Source: Roseinatronobacter domitianus (GTDB taxonomy: Bacteria; Pseudomonadota; Alphaproteobacteria; Rhodobacterales; Rhodobacteraceae). Taken from it: DNA of 64,000 nucleotides. This document shows positions 16,812-29,149 of this stretch, piece by piece. A program made the translations under genes and the position numbers. Numbering within the stretch: the stretch's first letter is position 1; every line of letters begins with the position of its first letter. The stretch is from contig NZ_JALZWP010000001.1 in the NCBI RefSeq assembly GCF_023336755.1, positions 17,959-81,958 of the forward strand, read 5' to 3'. The notes under the pieces were generated by a model. That model was given only the letters and a program-made list of their open reading frames with translations. It had not been told where the DNA came from and did not search any database.

Positions 16812-17537
16812 TCAGGCGCGAAGGGCGGCGATTGTGTCGGCAAAGCTGCGGGTTGGGGCAATATCGGGGCGGTATTCCAAGCCAATCGCCGCGCAATGCA
16901 GCGCATGCAGATGCGGCAACAGGCGTGCGATTTCGGGGTCGGTCATGGGGCAGGGCGCGCCACGGTCGCCCGCGCGGGCAAGCTGGACATGGCCAATGCG
17001 CGGCCAAAGCCGGGTCAGAATATCCAGCGCGTGGCTTTCGCTATGCGCGGCGCGCAAGTGGAACCAATCCGCCATGATCCGCAAATTCGGGTCGCCCACA
17101 TGGTCGAGAATCGCGTCGGCTTGCGCAAAGCCCGACAGGAAATAGCCCGCTGCGCTGATCGGTTCTATGACAATGCGGCAGGGGGTGCGGGCCAGCGCGT
17201 GTTCCAGATTGTGCAGGTAGGTGGCCTGATCGCCATCCATGCCCGCAACAACATGAATGGCATGGGCACCAAGGGCTTGGGCGGCATGTGCGGCGCTTGT
17301 AAAATCATCGGCAAATTCGGCGCGCGACCGCGCCGCACGGCCCATGCTTGGCCCCATGAAGGTGTTCAGCCCCAGCAGCGGCATGTCCCCCAAGGCTGCG
17401 CGCAGCACTTCCAGATCGGTCCCCTTGGGCAAGTCGTGAAATTCGACCGCGTCAAAGCCCGCGTTGCGTGCCGCACGCACCCGGTCCGGTAGGGCCAGGT
17501 CGGTGAATAAAAACCCCAGATTGGCCGAAATCAGCAT
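16812..17537 (-). CDS. Hydroxypyruvate isomerase-like TIM-barrel protein
   Basis: This 241-residue protein is of the AP-endonuclease-2/xylose isomerase-like fold. It begins MLISANLGFLFTDLALPDRV and has IVIEPISAAGYFLSG and IMADWFHLRAAH, where glutamate, aspartate and histidine ligands of the divalent metal are expected. GHVQLARAGDRGAP and ALEYRPD-like IGLEYRPD near the end match hydroxypyruvate isomerase (Hyi), which interconverts hydroxypyruvate and tartronate semialdehyde. The start at 17537 has GGGGGTAGA in front. It is 68 bp upstream of hom and divergent from speA. The exact sugar-acid substrate is uncertain. Confidence 0.8.
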   Translation of the reverse strand: MLISANLGFLFTDLALPDRVRAARNAGFDAVEFHDLPKGTDLEVLRAALGDMPLLGLNTFMGPSMGRAARSRAEFADDFTSAAHAAQALGAHAIHVVAGMDGDQATYLHNLEHALARTPCRIVIEPISAAGYFLSGFAQADAILDHVGDPNLRIMADWFHLRAAHSESHALDILTRLWPRIGHVQLARAGDRGAPCPMTDPEIARLLPHLHALHCAAIGLEYRPDIAPTRSFADTIAALRA

Positions 17538-17573
17538 TCTACCCCCAGTCTTGCCCCAGTCTTGAATTGCCAT

Positions 17574-17590
17574 GAAATTCGCGGAATTTC
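17574..17590. promoter_or_regulatory. Palindrome in the speA upstream region (candidate operator)
   Basis: GAAATTC and GAATTTC form a perfect 7-bp inverted repeat around GCG, immediately before a plausible -35 element of speA and between the divergent hydroxypyruvate isomerase-like gene and speA. It looks like a dimeric repressor or activator site. The regulator is unknown. Confidence 0.45.
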
Positions 17591-17619
17591 TTGCGTTTGT
17601 CACATGGATTTCCTATGCG
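17591..17619 (+). promoter_or_regulatory. Candidate sigma-70 promoter of the polyamine operon
   Basis: TTGCGT (17591-17596) and TATGCG (17614-17619) are spaced by 17 bp upstream of the speA ribosome site. The match to consensus is moderate. The palindrome at 17574-17590 touches the -35 element. Confidence 0.35.
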
Positions 17620-17659
17620 GGCGCTTCACGTTATCCCACCACGCAGAAGGGGAGGGTTC

Positions 17660-19559
<1,900 letters not shown>

Positions 19560-19567
<8 letters not shown>

Positions 19568-20783
19568 CAATAAGGACGTTCTGGTTATCGGCGCGGGCGG
19601 GGTTGCCTCTGTCACGCTGCATAAGATGGCAATGAACCCGGACCTGTTTCCGGGCCGCATCTGCGTGGCCTCGCGCACGCTGTCGAAATGCGAGGCGATT
19701 GCGCGCGAGGTGAAGTCGCGCACGGGTGTCGAGATTGAAACCTATGAAGTCGACGCCAACGACGTGGACGCCACAGTTGCGCTGATCGAAACGGTGCAAC
19801 CCGCGCTTTTGGTCAATCTTGCGCTGCCCTATCAGGATCTGGACCTGATGGCGGCCTGCCTGCGCACCGGCGTGCATTATCTGGACACCGCCAATTATGA
19901 GCCGCCGGAAGAGGCCAAGTTCGAATATTCCCACCAGTGGAAGTTGCAGGACCAATTCGCGCAAGCGGGCTTGATGGCGACCTTGGGCGTGGGGTTCGAC
20001 CCCGGCGTAACCTCGATTTTCGCCGCTTACGTTCGCAAGCATTATCTATCGGGCATTCGCCTTATCGATATTCTCGATTGTAATGGCGGCGATCACGGGC
20101 ATGCATTCGCGACCAATTTCAACCCGGAAATCAACATCCGCGAAGTGACCGCCGAAGTGCGCCACTGGGAAAATGGCGGCTGGGTCACAAGCCCCGCCAT
20201 GTCCACATCGGTCGAGTTCGATTTCGAGGCGGTTGGCCCCAAGAACATGTATCTGATGTATCACGAAGAGCTGGAAAGCCTTGTGACACATTTCCCCGAA
20301 ATTGAGCGCGCGCGCTTCTGGATGACCTTTGGCGATGCCTATATCAACCACGTCACGGTGTTGCAGAATGTCGGCATGACGGGGATCGAACCGGTCGACT
20401 ATGAGGGCCACAAGATCGTGCCGCTGCAATTTCTGAAAGCCGTGCTGCCTAACCCCGGCGACTTGGGCGAGCGCACCAAGGGCAAGACCAATATAGGCGA
20501 TATCATCACCGGCCCGGCGCAGGATGGCTCTGGCGAAAAGACGTTCTATATCAAGAACATCTGCGACCACGAGGAATGCTACCGCGAGGTCGGATCGCAA
20601 GCTGTCAGCTACACCACCGGCGTGCCTGCTTTCATTGGTGCGGCGCTGATGCTGAACGGCGCATGGTCGGGCGCGGGCGTGTTCAATACCGAACAGCTTG
20701 ACCCGGATGCGTTCATGGAGATGCTGAACCAACACGGGCTGCCATGGACCGTCACCGAGCTTTCGGCCCCGGCTGATTTCTGA
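19560..20783 (+). CDS. Carboxynorspermidine/carboxyspermidine dehydrogenase (saccharopine dehydrogenase family)
   Basis: This 407-residue protein has an NAD(P)-binding VLVIGAGGVASVTLHKMA and the saccharopine dehydrogenase-like body (LALPYQDLDLMAACLRTG, LDTANYEPPEEAKFEYSHQW). This subfamily condenses aspartate semialdehyde with putrescine (or diaminopropane) and reduces the imine to carboxyspermidine (or carboxynorspermidine). GAGGA precedes the ATG, which lies within the last codons of speA. Immediately downstream is nspC, which decarboxylates the product, so the assignment rests on both sequence and operon context. Which diamine is preferred cannot be told from sequence. Confidence 0.92.
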
Positions 20784-21949
20784 TGGCGATGCAGACCTTC
20801 GCGGGCGATCCGGGCGCCTTTGCCCGGTTCGACCTGCACCGCGTGCCGTCCCCCTGCTTCGTGGTCGATGAAGCGCGGTTGGAAGCGAATATGAAGGTGC
20901 TGGCCGATGTGCAGACGCGGTCCGGCGCGACGGTGCTGTGCGCGCTGAAAGCCTTTTCCATGTGGGACCTCGCGCCCTTGGTCAGCCGCTACCTGTCGGG
21001 CGTCTGCGCGTCTGGCCTATGGGAAGCGCGGCTGGGGCGCGAGGAATATGGCGGCTTGGTCGAGACCTATTCGGCGGGGTATAAACCGTCTGAAATGCCC
21101 GAAATCGCGGCTCTGTCCGATCATATCATCTTCAACACACCCGCCGCCAAGGACCGCTTTTTGCCCGTGCTGCACGCGTCGGGGCGCGAGATTCATGTGG
21201 GCCTGCGGTTCAACCCCGGTCTGCCCTTGGGCGATGACCCCAAATACGACCCCGCCGCTCCCGGTTCGCGGCTTGGCACGCCCTTGGAGCAGATTGATGC
21301 GAGCGCGCTTGCGGGCGTGGACGGGCTGCATATGCACACTCTCTGCGAGCAGGACTTGTCGCCGCTGCTGGCGATCTGGGACCATATCGCGCCACGCATC
21401 CGCGCGCTTGCGCCGCACCTGAAATGGATCAATTTTGGCGGCGGCCATCATATAACCCGTGCGGATTACGACCGCGAGGGGCTGATCGCCTTCCTGCGGC
21501 GCGTGCGTGAGGAAACCGGTCTGCACTGCTATCTGGAACCGGGAGAGGCCGTGGCGCTCGATTGCGGTATCCTTGTGGGCGAAGTTCTGGACGTGGTCGA
21601 GAATGACGGCGCGAACGCGATCCTCGACATTTCCGCCACCTGCCACATGCCCGATGTGATCGAAGCGCCTTACCGCCCCGCCCTGCTGGGCGAGGGGGGC
21701 GATTGCGCGGTGCGGCTTGGTGGCCCAAGCTGCCTCGCGGGGGATGTGATCGGGCGGTATGATTTCGACGCGGTGCCACAGATTGGCACGCGCGTCGCGT
21801 TCCTGGACCAAGCGCATTATTCCATGGTGAAAACCACCACTTTCAACGGGGTGAGACTGCCTGCGCTTGCGGTCTGGAACAGCGACACGGATGCGCTGCG
21901 CGTGATCCGTGAATTCGATTACAGTGACTTCAAAGGCCGCCTGTCATGA
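20783..21949 (+). CDS. nspC: Carboxynorspermidine decarboxylase
   Basis: This 388-residue PLP decarboxylase removes the carboxyl group of carboxyspermidine or carboxynorspermidine to give spermidine or norspermidine. The N-terminal VPSPCFVVDEARLEANMKVL and the PLP-lysine segment VLCALKAFSMW, with YLEPGEAVALDCGILVGEVLDVV and ISATCHMPDVIEAPYRP (catalytic cysteine region), match NspC. Its ATG shares one base with the preceding TGA, and its TGA overlaps the speB ATG, so the four genes form one tightly coupled operon. Confidence 0.95.
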   Translation: MAMQTFAGDPGAFARFDLHRVPSPCFVVDEARLEANMKVLADVQTRSGATVLCALKAFSMWDLAPLVSRYLSGVCASGLWEARLGREEYGGLVETYSAGYKPSEMPEIAALSDHIIFNTPAAKDRFLPVLHASGREIHVGLRFNPGLPLGDDPKYDPAAPGSRLGTPLEQIDASALAGVDGLHMHTLCEQDLSPLLAIWDHIAPRIRALAPHLKWINFGGGHHITRADYDREGLIAFLRRVREETGLHCYLEPGEAVALDCGILVGEVLDVVENDGANAILDISATCHMPDVIEAPYRPALLGEGGDCAVRLGGPSCLAGDVIGRYDFDAVPQIGTRVAFLDQAHYSMVKTTTFNGVRLPALAVWNSDTDALRVIREFDYSDFKGRLS

Positions 21950-22800
21950 TCTTCCTGAACTCTGAACTGACCAATTCCGAGCGTGGACCAGAAGCGCGCT
22001 TCCAGATCGTGCCCATGCCGCTGGAGAAAACCGTGTCCTACGGGTCCGGCACAGCCAACGGCCCGGCCGCGCTGATCGAAGCCTCTGACCAGTTGGAACG
22101 CCTGTGGCGCGGGATGGAACCTTGCGCGGCAGGCATTTACACCACTCCGCCCATCGATTGCGAGCAACCGCTTGACGCGGCGCTGGATGCATTGGCCGCG
22201 CGCACCGAAGGAATAGCGCGGGCCGGGCAAATTCCGGTCACTTTGGGCGGCGAGCACAGCCTGACATGGGCTGCGGCGATGGGTGTGTCGCGCGCGCTTG
22301 GCCGACGCATCGGGATTGTCCAGATCGACGCCCATGCCGACTTGCGCCGCGCCTACCAAGGGTTCCGGCATTCTCATGCCTCTGTCATGCAGCTTCTGGT
22401 CGAGGAAGAGGGCATGGCGCTGGCGCAATACGGCGTGCGGGCGCTATCCTCCGAAGAGGCCGCTTTGCGCGAAGACTTGGGCGTGACCTATATTGACGCG
22501 GAAGAACTGGTCATGGGCAATATCACCGAGGTCACGCTGGCCGATGACTTCCCCGAAGATGTTTACATCACCTTCGATGTCGATGGGTTGGACGCGCCCT
22601 TGATGCCCGCAACCGGCACCCCAGTGCCGGGGGGCTTGGGGTATTACCAATCGCTGGCGCTGGTGCGCTCGGCGCTGAGGGGACGACGCTGCGTGGGCAT
22701 CGATGTGGTCGAACTGGCGCCCATCGAAGGCGCGGATGTGTGGGACTTCACCGCCGCGCAACTGACCTATGCGCTGATCGGGATTGCCCAAGGGGGCTAG
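21946..22800 (+). CDS. speB: Agmatinase
   Basis: This 284-residue ureohydrolase hydrolyses agmatine to putrescine and urea with two manganese ions. Metal ligands appear in LGGEHSLTWAAA, QIDAHADLRRAYQG and YITFDVDGLDAPLMPATGTP, and GIDVVELAPIEG is the usual C-terminal signature. It starts within the nspC stop (ATGA). With speA it supplies the putrescine used by the dehydrogenase encoded two genes upstream, completing an arginine-to-spermidine route without S-adenosylmethionine decarboxylase. A GC hairpin follows the stop. Confidence 0.95.
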   Translation: MIFLNSELTNSERGPEARFQIVPMPLEKTVSYGSGTANGPAALIEASDQLERLWRGMEPCAAGIYTTPPIDCEQPLDAALDALAARTEGIARAGQIPVTLGGEHSLTWAAAMGVSRALGRRIGIVQIDAHADLRRAYQGFRHSHASVMQLLVEEEGMALAQYGVRALSSEEAALREDLGVTYIDAEELVMGNITEVTLADDFPEDVYITFDVDGLDAPLMPATGTPVPGGLGYYQSLALVRSALRGRRCVGIDVVELAPIEGADVWDFTAAQLTYALIGIAQGG

Positions 22801-22818
22801 GGGGCGCTCGCGCCCCCT
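22799..22818 (+). terminator. GC hairpin at the end of the polyamine operon
   Basis: AGGGGGCG (22799-22806) and CGCCCCCT (22811-22818) pair perfectly around CTCG right at the speB stop. No T-tract follows. A conserved box (22848-22870) follows 30 bp later, the same arrangement as at three other 3' ends in the window. Confidence 0.55.
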
Positions 22819-22847
22819 CTGGGGGCTGTCGCCCTCATTCACCCCCT

Positions 22848-22870
22848 GAGGATATTTGGGCAAGGATGAA
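22848..22870 (+). repeat. Dispersed 3'-end element, copy A (conserved box)
   Basis: GAGGATATTTGG followed by GCAAGGATGAA lies 30 bp after the hairpin at the speB 3' end. It matches the boxes at 56313-56335 (same strand) and at 14301-14322 and 38491-38512 (minus strand). Confidence 0.7.
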
Positions 22871-22914
22871 TGGGGTAAATGCGGGTCTAAACCGCTAAAT
22901 CTTGTGTCATGTGC

Positions 22915-22943
22915 GTGACAATCCTGTCTGAACTGCCTATAAG
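22915..22943 (+). promoter_or_regulatory. Candidate sigma-70 promoter of gyrB
   Basis: GTGACA (22915-22920) and TATAAG (22938-22943) are spaced by exactly 17 bp, a good vegetative promoter about 30 bp before the gyrB ATG. The -35 overlaps an inverted repeat, TGTCA-N6-TGACA (22905-22920), that could be a regulator site. Confidence 0.6.
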
Positions 22944-22965
22944 TGGGGCAGCTAATCAAGGATGA

Positions 22966-25389
<2,424 letters not shown>

Positions 25390-25399
25390 TGCGTGGCAA

Positions 25400-25430
25400 T
25401 GCCCCTTGCGCCGCGCGGGCGCGTGGGGCA
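25400..25430 (+). terminator. GC stem-loop after gyrB
   Basis: TGCCCC (25400-25405) pairs with GGGGCA (25425-25430), with a nested GCGCC/GGCGC stem. There is no T-tract, so termination strength is uncertain. Confidence 0.4.
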
Positions 25431-25465
25431 ACACTCTGGGTCAAGGATGATTTGCCAGAGTGACC

Positions 25466-25945
25466 ATGAGCCGTATCAGCAAGATAGAGATCGACGACAC
25501 CGGGCTGCCGACGCCCACGCCAGAGGTGGAACAGGAACGCAAGGTCGCCGTGTTCGACCTGCTGGAGGATAACAGCTTTACGTTGTTGGGCCGCGACGGG
25601 CAGGATGCACCGCAGGGTCCATTTCACATGACGCTGGCAATCCGCGAGCGGCGTCTGGTCATAGACCTGCGCGATGACGCGGGTGAGACGGTCAGCGAGA
25701 TGCACCTGTCGCTTGGGCCGTTCCGGCAGGTGGTGAAGGATTACTACCAGATTTGCGGCAGCTATTTCGAAGCTGTCAAATCCCTTCCGCCCAGTCAGAT
25801 CGAGGCGATCGACATGGCCCGGCGCGGTATTCACAATGAGGGCGCGCGCATCTTGCAGGAACGACTGGAGGGCAAGGCGGATCTGGACAAAGACACCGCG
25901 CGCCGCCTGTTTACCTTGGTCTGCGTGCTGCATTTCGGGGGTTGA
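25466..25945 (+). CDS. UPF0262 family protein
   Basis: This 159-residue soluble protein matches the alphaproteobacterial family UPF0262 (MSRISKIEIDD start, SLGPFRQVVKDYYQICGSYF, DMARRGIHNEGARILQERL). The function is unknown. It typically sits directly upstream of a low-molecular-weight phosphatase gene, as here, with the two genes separated by nothing (TGA directly followed by ATG). A GTG six bases upstream is an alternative start. There are no signal peptide or membrane segments. Confidence 0.88.
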   Translation: MSRISKIEIDDTGLPTPTPEVEQERKVAVFDLLEDNSFTLLGRDGQDAPQGPFHMTLAIRERRLVIDLRDDAGETVSEMHLSLGPFRQVVKDYYQICGSYFEAVKSLPPSQIEAIDMARRGIHNEGARILQERLEGKADLDKDTARRLFTLVCVLHFGG

Positions 25946-26404
25946 ATGAGCACGGGTTTCCCCTCTTCCGTGCTGTTTTGCTGCGACCATAATTCCGTTC
26001 GCTCGCCTATGGCCGAGGGGTTCATGAAAAAGCTTTATGGTCAGCGCGCCTATGTCCAGTCGGCGGGTGTGCATTCAGACCGCGAGATTGACGGGTTTTC
26101 CATTTCCGTCAGCTTGGAAGACGGGGTCGAATTGGCGCGCCATCGTTCGCGCTCGTTTGAAGAGATGATGGATTGGGGCGATGACCTTGGCGGCTTCGAT
26201 CTGATTATTGCGCTGTCGCCTGCAAGCCAAAGGCAGGCGCTGGAGCTTACACGCTTTGCCCATATCGACGTAGAATACTGGCCGATCATGGACCCGTCAG
26301 GGCTGGGAGAGACGCGCGACGCCAAGCTGACCGCCTACCGTCAGGCCCGTGACCAGATCAAGCAACGCCTGTTGGCCCGGTTTGGGCCGCCGACCGAAGG
26401 GTAG
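25946..26404 (+). CDS. Low-molecular-weight phosphatase / ArsC-like protein
   Basis: This 152-residue protein has the P-loop FCCDHNSVRSPMAEG near the N-terminus, with Cys13 and Arg19 in the C(X)5R arrangement of low-molecular-weight protein tyrosine phosphatases and thioredoxin-type arsenate reductases. The canonical GNxCR is altered to HNSVR, so the true substrate may differ. The C-terminal YWPIMDPSGLGETRD corresponds to the DP general-acid loop. The gene follows UPF0262 without a gap and is probably cotranscribed with it. There is no arsenic operon context. Confidence 0.85.
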   Translation: MSTGFPSSVLFCCDHNSVRSPMAEGFMKKLYGQRAYVQSAGVHSDREIDGFSISVSLEDGVELARHRSRSFEEMMDWGDDLGGFDLIIALSPASQRQALELTRFAHIDVEYWPIMDPSGLGETRDAKLTAYRQARDQIKQRLLARFGPPTEG

Positions 26405-26408
26405 CCTT

Positions 26409-26807
26409 ATGAGCCGCGATGTAATCGAGCAGTATTTCACCGCCTTCAACGCGGGCGACACGGACACCATGCTGTCGCTGGTGTCCGACGATGTGGAACA
26501 CCATGTCAACCAAGGCGAGGTCCGGTGCGGGCGCGTGGCCTTTGCCGAATTTTGCAGCCATATGGGCGTCAGCTACCGCGAAGAGTTGCGCGATATGGTG
26601 ATTTTCGCATCAGGGGACGGCAGCCGCGCGGCGGCGGAATTCGTGGTGCATGGTGAATATCTGCAAACCGATCCGGGTCTGCCAGAGGCGCGCGGGCAGC
26701 GATATGTCCTGTCCGCCGGGTCGTTTTTCGCGCTGCGGGATGGCAAGATTACCCGTGTGACGACCTATTACAACCTGCAAGACTGGATCGCACAGGTTTC
26801 GGTATGA
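26409..26807 (+). CDS. NTF2-like / SnoaL-type protein
   Basis: This 132-residue protein has the cone-shaped NTF2-like fold pattern: an N-terminal helix EQYFTAFNAGDTDTMLSLV, the strand pair DVEHHVNQGEVRCGRVAF and the C-terminal FFALRDGKITRVTTYYNLQDW. This superfamily includes ketosteroid isomerases, cyclases and non-catalytic binders, so no reaction can be stated. It starts four bases after the phosphatase stop and overlaps the acetyltransferase start, inside the same operon. Confidence 0.82.
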   Translation: MSRDVIEQYFTAFNAGDTDTMLSLVSDDVEHHVNQGEVRCGRVAFAEFCSHMGVSYREELRDMVIFASGDGSRAAAEFVVHGEYLQTDPGLPEARGQRYVLSAGSFFALRDGKITRVTTYYNLQDWIAQVSV

Positions 26808-27391
26808 GCTTGCGGTATGAGGCGTTGACGGGTGCGGCGATTGGCCTGGTCATAGACGGGCTGGCGGATCTGCGTATCCGGGTGTTCCGCGACTGGCCAT
26901 ATCTCTATGACGGCGATTTGGCCTATGAGCGCGAATATCTGGCGGTTTACCGTGACAACCCGCGCGCGATTGTTGCGGCGGCGTTTGATGGTGATCGTTT
27001 GGTGGGCGCCGCGACCGGCCTGCCGATGGTCGATGCCGACCCAAAATTTCGCGCGGCGTTCGACAATACCGGCCATGACCCCGAACAGGTGTTCTACTGT
27101 GCTGAATCGGTGTTGCTGCCAGAGTATCGGGGGCAGGGAGCGGGGCACAGGTTTTTCGACCTGCGCGAAGATCAAGCGCGCGCCTTGGGCCTAAGCCACG
27201 CCGCCTTTTGCAGCGTGCAGCGCGCGAGCGACCACCCAGCGCGGCCCGAAGGCTACCGCCCGCTCGACGGGTTCTGGCGCAAGCGCGGCTATGCGCCCCT
27301 GCGGGGTGTCGTGGCCCAGTTCACATGGCGCGATATTGGCGAGGATGCGGAGACCGCGAAGCCCCTGCAAGTCTGGATGCGCCGATTATGA
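26804..27391 (+). CDS. GNAT-family N-acetyltransferase
   Basis: This 195-residue protein has the acetyl-CoA binding motif A in VLLPEYRGQGAGHRFFDLR (the R/QxxGxG/A pattern) preceded by the FDGDRLVGAATGLP strand. GNAT enzymes move an acetyl group from acetyl-CoA to an amine; the acceptor is unknown. The C-terminal half (PLDGFWRKRGYAPL) is typical of small-molecule acetyltransferases. Both ends overlap neighbours by four bases (ATGA), placing it firmly between the NTF2-like and nitrilase genes. Confidence 0.87.
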   Translation: MSLRYEALTGAAIGLVIDGLADLRIRVFRDWPYLYDGDLAYEREYLAVYRDNPRAIVAAAFDGDRLVGAATGLPMVDADPKFRAAFDNTGHDPEQVFYCAESVLLPEYRGQGAGHRFFDLREDQARALGLSHAAFCSVQRASDHPARPEGYRPLDGFWRKRGYAPLRGVVAQFTWRDIGEDAETAKPLQVWMRRL

Positions 27392-28257
27392 AACTCGCAG
27401 CCGCCGCTTACCCGCTGGATTTCCTGACCGATTGGGACGCTTACGCCGCCAAATTGACCAACTGGGTCGCCACGGGTGCCGCAACCGGGGCCGATCTGCT
27501 GGTGTTCCCGGAATATGGATCAATGGAACTGGCCAGCCTTGGCGGGGCTGCGGTTGCCGCCGATCTGGAAGCCGCGCTGACAGAGGTCATGCGCCACGCC
27601 CCCCGCGTGACTGATCTGCATTGCGCCCTGGCCGCACAGCACCGCGTGCATATCCTTGGTGCGTCCGCCCCGGCGCAAGCCGGGGCCTCGCGGCCCGTGA
27701 ACCGCGCCACGCTTTACGGGCCAGAGGGCGTGATCGGCCATCAGGACAAGCAGATCATGACCCGCTTCGAGCGCGAGGACTGGGACATTGCCCCCGGCCA
27801 AGACGGCTTGCGCGTGTTCGACACCCCTTTGGGGCGCATCGGTATCCTGATTTGCTATGACGCGGAATTCCCGCTGCTGGGTCGCGCGCTGGCCGAAGCC
27901 GGGGCAGAGATCCTCCTCGCACCTTCCTGCACCGAAGGGGTGGCGGGCTACACCCGCGTCAAGATCGGCGCGATGGCGCGCGCGCTGGAAAACCAATGCA
28001 TCGTCGTGCAGGCTCCTACAGTGGGTGCGGCAGAGTGGTGCCCGGCCGTCGATGCGAATACCGGTGCCGCGGCCATTTATGGCCCGCCCGACACGGGCCT
28101 TCCGGACAACGGGATCATCGCCGAAACCGCGCTCAACGCTCCCGGCTGGGCGGTGGCAGAGATCGATCTGAGCGCCATCCACAAGGTGCGGCGCAACGGT
28201 GCGGTGTTGAACTACGCCCATTGGCCAGAGCAAAAAATCCGACTTGGGCGGGACTAG
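27388..28257 (+). CDS. Nitrilase-superfamily carbon-nitrogen hydrolase
   Basis: This 289-residue protein carries the catalytic triad Glu42 (LLVFPEYGSMEL), Lys121 (HQDKQIMTRFE) and Cys156 (ILICYDAEFP). The superfamily hydrolyses amides, nitriles or carbamoyl groups; the ICYDAEFP cysteine context and tight coupling to a GNAT gene suggest an amidase acting on a small acylated amine. The ATG at 27388 overlaps the GNAT stop. It is the last gene of the run before infA. The substrate cannot be read from sequence. Confidence 0.88.
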   Translation: MKLAAAAYPLDFLTDWDAYAAKLTNWVATGAATGADLLVFPEYGSMELASLGGAAVAADLEAALTEVMRHAPRVTDLHCALAAQHRVHILGASAPAQAGASRPVNRATLYGPEGVIGHQDKQIMTRFEREDWDIAPGQDGLRVFDTPLGRIGILICYDAEFPLLGRALAEAGAEILLAPSCTEGVAGYTRVKIGAMARALENQCIVVQAPTVGAAEWCPAVDANTGAAAIYGPPDTGLPDNGIIAETALNAPGWAVAEIDLSAIHKVRRNGAVLNYAHWPEQKIRLGRD

Positions 28258-28356
28258 CATCGGCCTATTTGCATATTTGGCTTGAAAAAACGCCACAATG
28301 CGCGCATCTAGCAGCGCACGCGCGGCAAACGCGCGCCCATAACGGACGGAGTGACC

Positions 28357-28575
28357 ATGGCCAAGGAAGAACTGCTCGAATTTCCCGGTGTCGTCAGAGA
28401 ACTCCTGCCTAATGCGACATTTCGGGTCGAGCTGGAAAACGGCCATGAGATCAATGCGCATATGGCAGGCAAGATGCGGAAAAACCGCATTCGTGTTCTG
28501 GTTGGCGACAAGGTTCAGGTGGAAATGACCCCCTACGACCTGACCAAGGGGCGGATCAATTACCGCTTCAAGTAA
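28357..28575 (+). CDS. infA: Translation initiation factor IF-1
   Basis: This 72-residue S1/OB-fold protein matches IF-1 over its whole length ([52 protein letters not shown]). It binds the A site of the 30S subunit during initiation. CGGAGTGACC gives the ribosome site for the ATG at 28357. It is followed after four bases by maf, a common arrangement in this family. Confidence 0.98.
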   Translation: MAKEELLEFPGVVRELLPNATFRVELENGHEINAHMAGKMRKNRIRVLVGDKVQVEMTPYDLTKGRINYRFK

Positions 28576-28579
28576 TGCC

Positions 28580-29149
28580 ATGCGCCTGATTCTCGGCTCT
28601 GGCAGCCCAAGACGGCTAGAGGTTCTGGCGCAGCTTGGCATCACGCCCGATGGCGTGGTGGCAGCGGACATAGACGAGACGCCGCACAAGGCGGAACTGC
28701 CGCGCCCTTATTGCGAGCGCGTGACCCGCGCCAAGCTGGACGCCCTCACCACCAACCCGGATGACCTGCTGCTATGTGCCGACACAACCGTTGCACTGGG
28801 CCGGCGCATTTTGGGCAAACCGAGCGATGCTGGCGAAGCGGCTGCGTTTTTGCACAAGCTGTCGGGGCGGCGGCATGATGTCATCACTTCTGTCGCGCTC
28901 AGGCTTGGGGATCGTGTCTGGACGCGGACGCAGCTTAGTGTCGTCAAGATGAAACGCCTGTCGGATGACGAGGTGAACCTTTATCTTGCGTCTGGCGAAT
29001 GGCAGGGCAAGGCGGGGGGCTATGCCATCCAAGGGCTGGGCGCGGCTTTTATCCCGTGGATGCAGGGGTCTTATACCGGCGTGATGGGCCTGCCCGCCGC
29101 CGAAACCGCCACGCTTCTGCGCGCGGCAGGCTACAGGTGGAGCGCATGA
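28580..29149 (+). CDS. maf: Maf-like nucleotide pyrophosphatase
   Basis: This 189-residue protein starts with the Maf signature [14 protein letters not shown] and has [16 protein letters not shown] and [13 protein letters not shown] with the conserved metal- and base-binding residues. Maf proteins hydrolyse canonical or modified nucleoside triphosphates (dTTP, UTP or m7GTP types); the subtype is not certain. It follows infA by four bases, and its stop overlaps the ribonuclease gene start (ATGA). Confidence 0.94.
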   Translation: MRLILGSGSPRRLEVLAQLGITPDGVVAADIDETPHKAELPRPYCERVTRAKLDALTTNPDDLLLCADTTVALGRRILGKPSDAGEAAAFLHKLSGRRHDVITSVALRLGDRVWTRTQLSVVKMKRLSDDEVNLYLASGEWQGKAGGYAIQGLGAAFIPWMQGSYTGVMGLPAAETATLLRAAGYRWSA

